Assembly: GCF_030124145.1 (NCBI RefSeq)
Contig: NZ_JASKMS010000018.1
Location: 62,001-126,000, forward strand
Direction of reading: 5' to 3'
Origin: Streptomyces sp. 378
GTDB taxonomy: Bacteria > Actinomycetota > Actinomycetes > Streptomycetales > Streptomycetaceae
Length of the DNA stretch: 64,000 nucleotides
Shown here piece by piece: positions 32,235 to 41,216 of this stretch (positions within the stretch are counted from its first letter, which is position 1; every line of letters starts with the position of its first letter). A program made the translations under genes and the position numbers. A model generated the notes under the pieces. That model was given only the letters and a program-made list of their open reading frames with translations, searched no databases and was not told the DNA's origin.

Positions 32235-32783
32235 TCAGTCCGACCCGGGAAAGCGCAGATAGCGGACCGGCACGGACTGCGTCAGCCACACGCCGTTCGC
32301 ACTCACCTGGAAGACATGGCCGTCCCGGTGCATGGCGCTCGCGTGCACCGCCAGCACGACCGGCTGCCCCCGGCGGGCGCCGACGCGGGTCGCAGTCTCC
32401 CGGCCGGGAGAGAGATGCACGGCATGCCGGGTCATCGGACGGAGCCCTTCGGTTCGGATCACGTCCAGGGCGCGGGCGACGGTGCCGTGGTAGAGGTACG
32501 CGGGCGGGGTGGCCGGGGCCAGTCCCAGATCGACTTCCACGCTGTGGCCCTGGCTCGCCCGGATCCGGGTTCCCTCGACGGCGAAACGCCGTTTGTCGTT
32601 GGTGGCGACGACATGGTCCAGTTCGTCGCGGGTGAACCGGAAGCCGTGTGCGGCGGCCGCGGCGATCAACGCGTCGATCTCCACCCAGCCGGCCGCGTCG
32701 AGGGTCAGCCCGATGTGTCCCGGTTGGTGGCGCAGATGCTTCGACAGGTACTTCGACACCTTCACGGTGCGTCTCTCGTCCAT
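32235..32783 (-). CDS. kptA: RNA 2'-phosphotransferase KptA/Tpt1
   Basis: A 182-residue enzyme that transfers an internal RNA 2'-phosphate to NAD+, giving ADP-ribose 1'',2''-cyclic phosphate. Conserved parts are SKYLSKHLRHQP near the N-terminus (with the catalytic Arg-His), GFRFTRDEL, HGT in AYLYHGTVARAL (about 95-106) and HLSPGRETATRVGARRG. Eukaryotic Tpt1 finishes tRNA splicing; bacteria have no matching splicing pathway, so the natural RNA substrate here is unknown. Length is normal. Confidence 0.93.
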   Translation of the reverse strand: MDERRTVKVSKYLSKHLRHQPGHIGLTLDAAGWVEIDALIAAAAAHGFRFTRDELDHVVATNDKRRFAVEGTRIRASQGHSVEVDLGLAPATPPAYLYHGTVARALDVIRTEGLRPMTRHAVHLSPGRETATRVGARRGQPVVLAVHASAMHRDGHVFQVSANGVWLTQSVPVRYLRFPGSD

Positions 32784-32859
32784 CCCCTCAGGGTGCGGGA
32801 GAGACGCGCATCACGCGATCGAGTTTCGCTTCGCAGGTTTGATCCACAGCCAAGTGCGG

Positions 32860-32893
32860 TTATCCACAGCTGAATCGACAGTTCTGTGGACAA
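32860..32893. promoter_or_regulatory. Two DnaA boxes facing each other
   Basis: TTATCCACA (32860-32868) and TGTGGACAA (32885-32893, TTGTCCACA on the minus strand) are exact DnaA boxes 16 bp apart in the intergenic region between kptA and the hydrolase-SDR gene. A weaker TGATCCACA lies at 32840-32848. Confidence 0.75.
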
Positions 32894-32944
32894 CTAGCGG
32901 TGGATGCACGGTATTTGAGGCACCCGGCCTCACACCGGAGGGCC

Positions 32945-34702
32945 TCACACCGGAGGCTTCACCCGCGCGATCCTCCGCAGTGCCCCCGGCGCCCACCGCG
33001 AGAGCCACCGCGCACCCCGCGCCTCGGGCGTCACCGGCACCACCGCCTCGTCGCGCGTCACCGCGAGCAGGATGGCGCGGGCGACCTTCTCCGGCGGGTA
33101 GTTGCGCAGCCCGTACAGCCGGGCGGTGCGCCTCCGCAGCCGCTGTTCCTCCCGGGCGTCGACCCCGGCGAAGTGCGCCGTCGACGTGATGGCCGTGTTG
33201 ACGAACCCGGGGCAGACCGCCGTCACACCGATCCGCTGCCCGGCGAGCTCCGCCCGCAGGCACTCGCTGAGCATCAGCACGGCCGCCTTGGAGGTGCTGT
33301 AGGCGGGCAGCGCCCGGGAGGGCTGGTACGCCGCGGCCGACGCCACGTTGACGATGTGACCGCCCTGCCCGCGCCCGGCCATCCGGCGGCCGAAGAGCCG
33401 GCAGCCGTGGATGACGCCCCACAGGTTGACGTCGAGGACCTTCTTCCAGTCTTCGGGCGTGGTGTCGAAGAAGGAACCGGACAGTCCGATCCCGGCGTTG
33501 TTCACGAGGACGTCCACCACCCCGTACTCGGCGGTGACCTTCTCGGCGAGCTTCTCCATGGCCTGCTCGTCGGAGACGTCGACCGTCTCCGCCCAGGCGT
33601 CCGCGGCGCCGAGCCGGCGGGAGGACTCGGCGGTGCGGGCCGCGGCCTCCGCGTTCCGGTCGACGGCCACCACGCGCGCCCCGGCCTCGGCGAACGCGAG
33701 CGCCGTGGCCCGCCCGATGCCGCTGCCCGCCCCGGTGACGAGCACGAGCTGCCCGCCGAACCGCTCGGCGTGTTCGCCGCCGGCCACCGCCGGGGACCGC
33801 CCGCTCTCGACGGATGTCACGAACTCGTCGATCCAGCAGGCCAGCTGGTCCGGGCGGGTGCGCGGGATCCAGTGCCCCGCCTGGATCGTCCGGCGGGTGA
33901 GCTGCGGAACCCATTGATCCAGTTCGTCGTGGAGCCGCTCCGAGAGGAACCGGTCCTCCAGAGGCGTGATGATCTGCACGGGTGCGTGGGCACGGGCGTC
34001 CGGGCGCGGGCTGCGCATCCGCGGCCGGACGTTGTCCCGGTACAGCCAGGCCCCATGGGCCGCGTCCGACGGCAGGGACGCGGTGGGGTAGTCGCCCCTG
34101 GGCACCTTCTCGACGCGCTCCAGGACCCGGGGCCAGCGCCTGCCGAGCGGCCCTCGCCAGGCCAGCTCGGGCAGCACGGGCGTATGCAGCAGGTACACGT
34201 ACCAGGACCGGGCACCCTGCCCGAGGAGCTGGACGACCCGCCGCGGGGTGGGCCGCTTCACGCGCCGGTCGATCCAGTGGCCGAAGTGGTCCAGCGACGG
34301 GCCGGACATCGACGTGAAGGAGGCGATGCGGCCCTCGGTGCGCCGGACGGTGGTGAACTCCCAGGCCTGCACCGAACCCCAGTCGTGCCCGACCAGGTGC
34401 ACCGGCTCGTCCGGACTCACCGCGTCCGCGACGGCCAGGAAGTCGTCCGTCAGTTTCTCCAGCGTGAACCCGCCCCGCAGTGGCCGCGGCGCCGTCGAGC
34501 GGCCGTGGCCGCGGACGTCGTACACCACCACGTGAAAGCGCCCGGCGAGTCGCTCGGCGACCTCGGACCACACCTCTTTGCTGTCGGGGTAGCCATGCAC
34601 CAGGACGACCGTCGGCCGCCCCGGATCACCCAGCTCGGCCACGCACAGCTCGACTTCGCCCGTCCGCACCCTGCGCTCCCGCGCGCCCGTCAGCAACGTC
34701 AT
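32945..34702 (-). CDS. Alpha/beta hydrolase fused to short-chain dehydrogenase
   Basis: A 585-residue two-domain protein. Residues about 10-290 are an alpha/beta hydrolase with HGYPDSKEVW (oxyanion region), GHDWGS holding an Asp at the nucleophile position as in epoxide hydrolases and dehalogenases, and a late His in QAGHWIP. Residues about 310-560 are a classical SDR with TGAGSGIG (NAD(P) binding), NNAG and YSTSKAA (catalytic Tyr and Lys). Coupled steps on one substrate are likely but unknown. The ATG at 34702 is chosen from domain limits; no strong ribosome site is seen. Confidence 0.9.
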   Translation of the reverse strand: MTLLTGARERRVRTGEVELCVAELGDPGRPTVVLVHGYPDSKEVWSEVAERLAGRFHVVVYDVRGHGRSTAPRPLRGGFTLEKLTDDFLAVADAVSPDEPVHLVGHDWGSVQAWEFTTVRRTEGRIASFTSMSGPSLDHFGHWIDRRVKRPTPRRVVQLLGQGARSWYVYLLHTPVLPELAWRGPLGRRWPRVLERVEKVPRGDYPTASLPSDAAHGAWLYRDNVRPRMRSPRPDARAHAPVQIITPLEDRFLSERLHDELDQWVPQLTRRTIQAGHWIPRTRPDQLACWIDEFVTSVESGRSPAVAGGEHAERFGGQLVLVTGAGSGIGRATALAFAEAGARVVAVDRNAEAAARTAESSRRLGAADAWAETVDVSDEQAMEKLAEKVTAEYGVVDVLVNNAGIGLSGSFFDTTPEDWKKVLDVNLWGVIHGCRLFGRRMAGRGQGGHIVNVASAAAYQPSRALPAYSTSKAAVLMLSECLRAELAGQRIGVTAVCPGFVNTAITSTAHFAGVDAREEQRLRRRTARLYGLRNYPPEKVARAILLAVTRDEAVVPVTPEARGARWLSRWAPGALRRIARVKPPV

Positions 34703-34864
34703 CCGGCGAATCTGGCAGTTGTTAGAGAGTTCGTCAATAGAGGCTTCCCGGCCGTGGTAACCCTCAAGAACCAGCACCCCTAGGGGCCCGTAATACTCAG
34801 GGCTGATCCGAAGACAGCTCTGCGGAGTGACGACCGCCACCCGCGCGGCCCGTACCTTCGAGGG

Positions 34865-35839
34865 GTGACTGTGATCGCGACCGAAAGCCTGAGCAAGCGG
34901 TTCCCCCGGGTGACCGCGCTTGACCGGCTCTCCGTGGACGTCGGACCCGGTGTGACCGGACTCGTCGGAGCCAACGGAGCCGGCAAGTCCACACTGATCA
35001 AGATCCTGCTGGGTCTGTCCCCCGCCACCGAGGGCCGTGCCGAAGTGCTCGGCCTCGACGTCGCCACCCAGGGCGCCGACATCCGTGAGCGCGTCGGCTA
35101 CATGCCCGAGCACGACTGCCTGCCGCCGGACGTCTCCGCCACCGAGTTCGTCGTCCACATGGCGCGCATGTCCGGCCTGCCGCCCACCGCCGCACGTGAG
35201 CGCACGGCCGACACCCTGCGCCACGTCGGCCTGTACGAGGAGCGCTACCGCCCCATCGGCGGCTACTCGACCGGCATGAAGCAGCGCGTCAAGCTCGCGC
35301 AGGCCCTCGTCCACGACCCGCAGCTGGTCTTCCTGGACGAGCCGACCAACGGCCTCGACCCGGTCGGCCGCGACGAGATGCTCGGCCTGATCCGCCGTAT
35401 CCACACCGACTTCGGCATCTCGGTCCTGGTCACCTCCCACCTGCTGGGCGAACTGGAGCGCACCTGCGACCACGTCGTGGTGGTCGACGGCGGCAAGCTC
35501 CTTCGCTCCAGCTCCACCACGGACTTCACGCAGACCACCACGACCCTCGCGATCGAGGTCACCGACAGCGACGAGCACCCGGACGGCACCCGTGCGGTGC
35601 GCGAGGCGCTGCACGCGCGCGGGGTGAGCGTCGAGGACGGCAGCGGCCTGCCGGGCGCCGGCCACGTCCTGCTGCTCACCGCGCAGGGCGAGGAGACGTA
35701 CGACCTGGTCCGGGACGTGATCGCCGACCTCGGACTCGGCCTGGTGCGCATGGAGCAGCGCAGGCACCACATCTCCGAGGTCTTCACGACCAGCGACCGG
35801 CACGAGCAGCGGAAGGAGGCGGTCGGCCATGGCGGTTGA
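34865..35839 (+). CDS. ABC transporter ATP-binding protein (first pair)
   Basis: A 324-residue ATPase. Walker A GANGAGKST (about 37-45), signature YSTGMKQRVKLAQAL (about 136-150) and Walker B LVFLDEPTNGLDP (about 158-170) are intact. The last 100 residues form the accessory domain common to drug or Na+ export ATPases. GTG at 34865 is 165 bp from the divergent hydrolase-SDR gene. It overlaps the permease gene by 11 bases. The four-gene operon has the layout ATPase-permease-ATPase-permease; substrate not known. Confidence 0.92.
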   Translation: MTVIATESLSKRFPRVTALDRLSVDVGPGVTGLVGANGAGKSTLIKILLGLSPATEGRAEVLGLDVATQGADIRERVGYMPEHDCLPPDVSATEFVVHMARMSGLPPTAARERTADTLRHVGLYEERYRPIGGYSTGMKQRVKLAQALVHDPQLVFLDEPTNGLDPVGRDEMLGLIRRIHTDFGISVLVTSHLLGELERTCDHVVVVDGGKLLRSSSTTDFTQTTTTLAIEVTDSDEHPDGTRAVREALHARGVSVEDGSGLPGAGHVLLLTAQGEETYDLVRDVIADLGLGLVRMEQRRHHISEVFTTSDRHEQRKEAVGHGG

Positions 35840-36746
35840 GCACTCCACGGGGACATCCACCCCGGCACCGGGTGACCAGACCCGCATCCACAACATCGGC
35901 TACCGCAGTTACGACGGCCCCCGCCTCGGCCGCGCCTACGCCCGCCGCTCCCTGTACTCGCAGTCCCTGCGCGGCTCGTACGGCCTCGGCCGCTCGGTGA
36001 AGTCCAAGGTGCTGCCGATGCTGCTGTTCGTGGTGATGTGCGTGCCCGCGGCCATCATGGTCGCCGTCGCGGTCGCCACCAAGGCCAACGCCCTGCCCCT
36101 GGACTACACCCGCTACGCGATCGTCATGCAGGCGGTCATCAGCCTGTACGTCGCCTCACAGGCCCCCCAGTCCGTCTCGCGGGACCTGCGCTTCAAGACC
36201 GTTCCGCTGTACTTCTCGCGGCCCATCGAGACCGCCGACTACGTCCGCGCCAAGTTCGCGGCGCTGGCCTCGGCGCTGTTCGTCCTCACGGCCGCTCCTC
36301 TGCTCGTGCTCTACGTCGGCGCCCTGCTGGCCAAGCTCGACTTCGCCGACCAGACCAAGGGATTCGCACAGGGACTCGTGTCCGTAACACTGCTTTCACT
36401 GCTCTTCGCCGGCATCGGCCTGGTCATCGCGTCCTTCACCCCGCGCCGCGGCTTCGGCATCGCGGCCGTGATCGCCGTGCTGACCATCACCTACGGCGCG
36501 GTCTCCACCCTCCAGGCCATCGCCGACGCCCAGGGCAGCGGCGACGCCGTGCCGTGGATCGGGCTGTTCTCGCCGATCACGCTCGTCGACGGTGTGCAGT
36601 CGGCGTTCCTCGGCGCGACGTCCGCCTCTCCCAGCGGCGTGGGCCCGAGCAACGCCGAGGGCATCGTCTACGTGGTCGTCGCCCTGGGCGTGATCGCGGC
36701 GAGCTACGCCCTCCTGATGCGCCGCTACAAGAAGGTGGGACTGTGA
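35829..36746 (+). CDS. ABC transporter permease (first pair)
   Basis: A 305-residue ABC-2 type permease. A soluble N-terminus of about 60 residues (IHNIGYRSYDGPRLGRAYARRSLY) is followed by about six membrane spans. VSRDLRFKTVPLYFSRPI is typical of this family. It starts inside the end of the upstream ATPase gene and its stop codon overlaps the next GTG (GTGA), so translation is coupled on both sides. Confidence 0.9.
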   Translation: MAVEHSTGTSTPAPGDQTRIHNIGYRSYDGPRLGRAYARRSLYSQSLRGSYGLGRSVKSKVLPMLLFVVMCVPAAIMVAVAVATKANALPLDYTRYAIVMQAVISLYVASQAPQSVSRDLRFKTVPLYFSRPIETADYVRAKFAALASALFVLTAAPLLVLYVGALLAKLDFADQTKGFAQGLVSVTLLSLLFAGIGLVIASFTPRRGFGIAAVIAVLTITYGAVSTLQAIADAQGSGDAVPWIGLFSPITLVDGVQSAFLGATSASPSGVGPSNAEGIVYVVVALGVIAASYALLMRRYKKVGL

Positions 36747-37654
36747 CCACGCTCTCCATCGACCACGTCTCCCGCTGGTTCGGCAACGTGGTCGCCGTCA
36801 ACGACATCACCATGACCATCGGCCCGGGCGTCACCGGCCTGCTCGGCCCGAACGGCGCCGGCAAGTCCACCCTCATCAACATGATGGGCGGATTCCTGGC
36901 CCCCTCCACCGGCACCGTCACCCTCGACGGCCAGGCCGTGTGGCGCAACGAGCAGATCTACCGGCAGATCGGCGTCGTGCCCGAGCGGGAGGCGATGTAC
37001 GACTTCCTCACGGGGAAGGAGTTCGTCCTGGCCAACGCCGAGTTGCACGGCCTGGGCGCCAAGGCGGCCCAGAAGGCGCTCGCGACGGTCGAGATGGAGT
37101 ACGCCCAGGACCGCAAGATCCAGACGTACTCCAAGGGCATGCGCCAGCGCGTGAAGATGGCCTCCGCCCTGGTCCACGACCCCTCCCTGCTGCTGCTGGA
37201 CGAGCCGTTCAACGGCATGGACCCACGCCAGCGCATGCAGCTGATGGACCTGCTGCGCCGCATGGGCGACGAGGGCCGCACGGTCCTCTTCTCGTCCCAC
37301 ATCCTCGAAGAGGTCGAGCAACTCGCCTGGCACATCGAGGTGGTCGTCGCCGGCCGGCACGCCGCCAGCGGTGACTTCCGCAAGATCCGCCGCCTGATGA
37401 CCGACCGGCCGCACCGCTACCTGGTGCGTTCCAGCGACGATCGGGTCCTCGCGGCCGCGCTGATCGCCGACCCGTCGACGGCCGGCATCGAGGTCGACCT
37501 CGCCGAGGGCGCGCTGCGCGTCCAAGCCGTCGACTTCGGCCGCTTCACGGCCCTGCTGCCGCGGGTGGCCAGGGACCACGGCATCCGGCTGCTCACGGTC
37601 TCGCCGTCCGACGAGTCCCTCGAGTCCGTCTTCTCGTACCTCGTCGCGGCGTAG
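36743..37654 (+). CDS. ABC transporter ATP-binding protein (second pair)
   Basis: A 303-residue ATPase with Walker A GPNGAGKST (about 36-44), signature YSKGMRQRVKMASAL and Walker B LLLLDEPFNGMDP. The start is the GTG that overlaps the permease stop codon. The sequence differs clearly from the first ATPase of the operon, so the complex could be a heterodimer or two separate exporters. Confidence 0.92.
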   Translation: MTTLSIDHVSRWFGNVVAVNDITMTIGPGVTGLLGPNGAGKSTLINMMGGFLAPSTGTVTLDGQAVWRNEQIYRQIGVVPEREAMYDFLTGKEFVLANAELHGLGAKAAQKALATVEMEYAQDRKIQTYSKGMRQRVKMASALVHDPSLLLLDEPFNGMDPRQRMQLMDLLRRMGDEGRTVLFSSHILEEVEQLAWHIEVVVAGRHAASGDFRKIRRLMTDRPHRYLVRSSDDRVLAAALIADPSTAGIEVDLAEGALRVQAVDFGRFTALLPRVARDHGIRLLTVSPSDESLESVFSYLVAA

Positions 37655-37663
37655 GAGGCCCTG

Positions 37664-38383
37664 ATGTACGACCCCACAGTCGCCCGGCTCACGTACCGGG
37701 CCCTGCTCGGCAGGCGCCGGGCCCTCATCCTCGGCGCCCTGCCCATGCTGCTGATCGTGATCGCCGTGGCGGTGCGCGCGCTGGCAGGGGCGGACGACCA
37801 GACGGCGTCCGACCTGCTGGGCGGACTCGCCCTCGCGACGATGGTCCCGATCATCGGCGTCATCGCCGGAACGGGCGCGATCGGACCGGAGATCGACGAC
37901 GGCTCGGTGGTGTACCTGCTGTCCAAGCCGATCAAGCGCCCGACGATCATCTTCACCAAGCTGATCGTGGCCATCGCGGTGACCATGGTGTTCTCCGCGG
38001 TGCCGACGCTCATCGCCGGCTTCATCCTGAACGGCAACGGCCAGCAGGTCGCCGTCGCCTACACGGTGGCCGCGCTGGTCGCCTCCATCGCGTACGCGGC
38101 CCTGTTCCTGCTGCTCGGCACGGTCTCCCGGCACGCGGTGGTGTTCGGGCTCGTCTACGCGCTGGTCTGGGAGGCCTTGTTCGGCTCCCTGGTGCCGGGC
38201 GCCCGCACTCTGAGCGTCCAGCAGTGGTCGCTGGCCGTGGCCCAGAAGGTGTCCGGCGGGGACCTGGTCTCCTCCGACGTGGGTCTGACCACGGCGACGG
38301 TGCTGCTGTTGGCGGTCACGGTGCTGGCCACCTGGTTCGCCGGACAGAAGCTGCGCTCCCTGACGCTCGCCGGCGAGGAGTGA
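37664..38383 (+). CDS. ABC transporter permease (second pair)
   Basis: A 239-residue ABC-2 permease with about six spans (first near 20-40). The segment GAIGPEIDDGSVVYLLSKPIKR (about 70-91) corresponds to the SRPI-type motif in the first permease. Shorter than the first permease because it lacks the soluble N-terminal region. It begins 9 bp after the ATPase gene and ends the operon. Confidence 0.9.
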   Translation: MYDPTVARLTYRALLGRRRALILGALPMLLIVIAVAVRALAGADDQTASDLLGGLALATMVPIIGVIAGTGAIGPEIDDGSVVYLLSKPIKRPTIIFTKLIVAIAVTMVFSAVPTLIAGFILNGNGQQVAVAYTVAALVASIAYAALFLLLGTVSRHAVVFGLVYALVWEALFGSLVPGARTLSVQQWSLAVAQKVSGGDLVSSDVGLTTATVLLLAVTVLATWFAGQKLRSLTLAGEE

Positions 38384-38483
38384 CGTGACCCGGTCTTGAC
38401 GGGGGCTTCACCTTCGCCCGGGCACACTGGGCGAACGGGATGCAGGGGAACCGCAACGGGAGTTGGACGGCTGGAGGACGGGT

Positions 38484-38714
38484 ATGGCGGGCGAGAGGGC
38501 ACAGTACGACGATGCCGGGGACGACCTCGACGGTGTCGTACTCGACGAGGACTTCATACGCTCCGCCGGGACCTCCGAGCCGTCCGCCCGTGCCCGGATG
38601 CTCGCCGCGAAGTGGCGGCGCGAGGAACCGGAGCCGCAGCCCTGGCGCTCCGACGAGCCGCCCGCGGGCTGGTTCTTCAGCAAGGCCCGGCGGCGCAGGT
38701 GGCGCAGGAAGTAG
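38484..38714 (+). CDS. Small acidic/basic protein of unknown function
   Basis: A 76-residue protein with an acidic first half (QYDDAGDDLDGVVLDEDFI) and a strongly basic end (FSKARRRRWRRK). No family function is known to me, but the polar layout suggests a nucleic-acid or membrane-associated small protein. The ATG at 38484 has GGAGG at 7 bases and is preferred to one at 38463. It is 100 bp downstream of the ABC operon. Confidence 0.7.
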   Translation: MAGERAQYDDAGDDLDGVVLDEDFIRSAGTSEPSARARMLAAKWRREEPEPQPWRSDEPPAGWFFSKARRRRWRRK

Positions 38715-38793
38715 CCGGACCTCCGCCGGTCGGACCACCGGTTTAATCAGTGGCGTCCCCTTCGCCCGGCGGGCACAGTGGTTGTCGTCACGG

Positions 38794-38810
38794 CCGGGCG
38801 AGGAGCCCGG
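38794..38810 (+). terminator. Short hairpin after the small protein gene
   Basis: CCGGGC (38794-38799) pairs with GCCCGG (38805-38810) around GAGGA, 80 bp after the stop codon. Possible terminator. Confidence 0.4.
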
Positions 38811-38838
38811 CGCCACGTTCTGGGAGAGGAGCGGGACG

Positions 38839-38901
38839 ATGTCCATGCACGGCAGTACGTCCAGCTCCCTTCAGGGCAGCCCGCGGCGGGATCCGGAGTA
38901 G
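38839..38901 (+). CDS. Possible 20-residue peptide
   Basis: A tiny frame (MSMHGSTSSSLQGSPRRDPE) with GAGAGGAG well placed before its ATG, in the region between the small protein gene and tRNA-Ser. No family is known. It may be a chance frame; the strong ribosome site is the only support. Confidence 0.25.
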   Translation: MSMHGSTSSSLQGSPRRDPE

Positions 38902-38995
38902 TCACCACCCCTCCGTAGAACTCGCCCCACACGGGGAGCTGCCCGGGGCGGCCGCTTCGAGCACGCGAATCGCACATCGCGTGGGCCGCCCACCC

Positions 38996-39086
<91 letters not shown>

Positions 39087-39123
39087 CAGCACCACCGAGC
39101 CGCAGGGCACCAGCGCCCGGGGC

Positions 39124-39942
39124 TCAGCCCAGCAACCGCTCCAGCACCACCGCGATGCCGTCCTCGTCGTGGGAGGACGTCACCTCGTCGGCCACCGCCT
39201 TCAACTCCTCGTGGGCGTCCGCCATGGCGACGCCGTAGGAGGCCCAGGCGAGCATCGGGATGTCGTTGGGCATGTCGCCGAAGGCGATCGTGTCCGCCGC
39301 CTTCAACCCGAGCCGGCGGGCCGCCAGGGACAGCCCCGTCGCCTTGGACAACCCCAGGGGGAGCAACTCGACGATGCCCGCGCCCGCCATCGTGACGGTG
39401 ACGAAACCGCCGGCGGTACGTGTCGCCGCCTCGCAGAGCTCGTCGTCGGTCAGCGTCGGGTGCTGGATGTACAGCTTGTTCAAAGGCGCGGTCCACAGGT
39501 CCGACGCGTCCGTGAACGGCGTGGCGGGCAGGGTGCCCTGGACCGCGTAGCCCGGGCCCACCAGCACCTCGCCGTCCAGGCCGTCGCGGCTCGCCGCCAG
39601 GTGGAGCGGGCCGACCTCCGCCTCGATCTTGGCCAGCGCCACCCCGGCCAGCTGCCGGTCCAGCGTCACCGATGTCAGCAGGCGGTGCGCACCGGCGTCG
39701 TAGACCTGAGCGCCCTGACCGCAGACGGCCAGGCCCTGGTAGCCGAGGTCGTCGAGGATGTGCCGGGTCCACGGGACCGCGCGGCCGGTGACGACGATGT
39801 GCGCGGCGCCCGCCGCGGTGGCCGCGGCGAGCGCGTCACGGGTGCGCTGCGACACCGTGTCGTCGGAGCGCAGCAGCGTCCCGTCGAGATCGGTGGCGAC
39901 GAGCCGGTACGGGAAGCCGCCCGGCGAAGCCGTGTCGCTCAC
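39124..39942 (-). CDS. HAD-family hydrolase, Cof type
   Basis: A 272-residue Cof-type HAD phosphatase with DLDGTLL (motif I, about 16-22), VTGRA (motif II) and FGDMPNDIPML (motif IV). It is related to the gene at 30188-31057 but clearly diverged. The GTG at 39942 overlaps the serS stop codon (GTGA), so it is translated together with serS. The physiological substrate is unknown; linkage to serS is seen in other streptomycetes as I recall. Confidence 0.9.
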   Translation of the reverse strand: MSDTASPGGFPYRLVATDLDGTLLRSDDTVSQRTRDALAAATAAGAAHIVVTGRAVPWTRHILDDLGYQGLAVCGQGAQVYDAGAHRLLTSVTLDRQLAGVALAKIEAEVGPLHLAASRDGLDGEVLVGPGYAVQGTLPATPFTDASDLWTAPLNKLYIQHPTLTDDELCEAATRTAGGFVTVTMAGAGIVELLPLGLSKATGLSLAARRLGLKAADTIAFGDMPNDIPMLAWASYGVAMADAHEELKAVADEVTSSHDEDGIAVVLERLLG

Positions 39943-41216
39943 TTGGCCACCGGCTCCAGGACCTCCCGGCCGCCCAGGTACGGACGCAGCACCTCGGGCA
40001 CGCGCACCGAACCGTCGGCCTGCTGGTGGTTCTCCAGGATCGCCACGATCGTGCGCGGGACGGCGCACAGCGTGCCGTTGAGGGTGGCCAGCGGGCGGAC
40101 CTGCTTGCCGTCACGGACGCGGATCGACAGGCGGCGGGACTGGAACTCGGTGCAGTCCGAGGTCGAGGTCAGCTCGCGGTACTTGCCCTGGGTCGGGATC
40201 CACGCCTCGCAGTCGAACTTGCGGGAGGCCGAGGAACCCAGGTCGGCGCTCGCCACGTCGATCACGCGGTACGGCAGCTCCAGCGAGGTCAGCCACTGCT
40301 TCTCCCACTCCAGCAGGCGCTGGTGCTCGGCCTGCGAGTCCTCCGGAGCGACGTAGGAGAACATCTCGACCTTGTCGAACTGGTGCACGCGGAAGATGCC
40401 CCGGGTGTCCTTGCCGTGCGAGCCGGCCTCGCGACGGAAGCAGGGAGAGAAGCCCGCGTAGCGCAGGGGGAGGCGTTCGGCGTCGAGGATCTCGTCCATG
40501 TGGTACGCCGCGAGCGCCACCTCGGACGTGCCGACCAGGTAGAGGTCGTCGTCGGCGAGGTGGTAGACGTCCTGCGCGGCCTGGCCGAGGAAGCCCGTGC
40601 CCGCCATGGACTGGGGGCGCACCAGCGCCGGGGTCAGCATCGGGGTGAAGCCGGCCGCGGTGGCCTGCGCCATCGCCGCGTTCACCAGGGCGAGCTCCAG
40701 CAGGGCGCCGACGCCCGTCAGGAAGTAGAAACGCGAGCCGGAGACCTTGGCCCCCCGCTCGACGTCGATCGCTCCGAGGATCTGGCCGAGCGCCAGGTGG
40801 TCCTTGGGCTCGAAACCCTCGGCGGTGAAGTCGCGGATCGTGCCGTGCGTCTCGAGCGTGACGAAGTCCTCCTCGCCACCCACGGGCACGTCCGGGTGGA
40901 CGAGGTTGCCGAGCCTCTGGAGCAGTTCCTGGGTCTCGGTCGCGGCGGCGTCGCGGTCCGCGTCGGCCGCCTTGACGTCGGCGGCGAGCTGGCCCGCCTT
41001 CTTCAGCAGCTCGGCCTTCTCGTCGCCGGCCGCCTTGGGGATGAGCTTGCCGAGCGCCTTCTGCTCGGCGCGCAGCTCGTCGAAGCGGACGCCGGACGAC
41101 CTGCGCCGCTGGTCGGCAGACAGGAGGGCGTCGACGAGCGCGACGTCCTCTCCACGGGCGCGCTGCGACGCGCGCACACGGTCGGGGTCCTCACGAAGCA
41201 GGCGAAGGTCAATCAC
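39939..41216 (-). CDS. serS: Seryl-tRNA synthetase
   Basis: A 425-residue class II aminoacyl-tRNA synthetase. The N-terminal coiled coil that grips the tRNA-Ser variable arm covers about 28-105 (with Ala/Glu/Lys-rich heptads). Class II motif 2 is FSPCFRREAGSHGKDTRGIFRVHQFDKVE (about 256-284) and motif 3 is the final GTLCAVPRTIVAILE. GTG at 41216 gives the canonical VIDLRLLREDP start. It is preceded by a 518-bp gene-free region containing many DnaA boxes. Confidence 0.97.
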   Translation of the reverse strand: MIDLRLLREDPDRVRASQRARGEDVALVDALLSADQRRRSSGVRFDELRAEQKALGKLIPKAAGDEKAELLKKAGQLAADVKAADADRDAAATETQELLQRLGNLVHPDVPVGGEEDFVTLETHGTIRDFTAEGFEPKDHLALGQILGAIDVERGAKVSGSRFYFLTGVGALLELALVNAAMAQATAAGFTPMLTPALVRPQSMAGTGFLGQAAQDVYHLADDDLYLVGTSEVALAAYHMDEILDAERLPLRYAGFSPCFRREAGSHGKDTRGIFRVHQFDKVEMFSYVAPEDSQAEHQRLLEWEKQWLTSLELPYRVIDVASADLGSSASRKFDCEAWIPTQGKYRELTSTSDCTEFQSRRLSIRVRDGKQVRPLATLNGTLCAVPRTIVAILENHQQADGSVRVPEVLRPYLGGREVLEPVAK

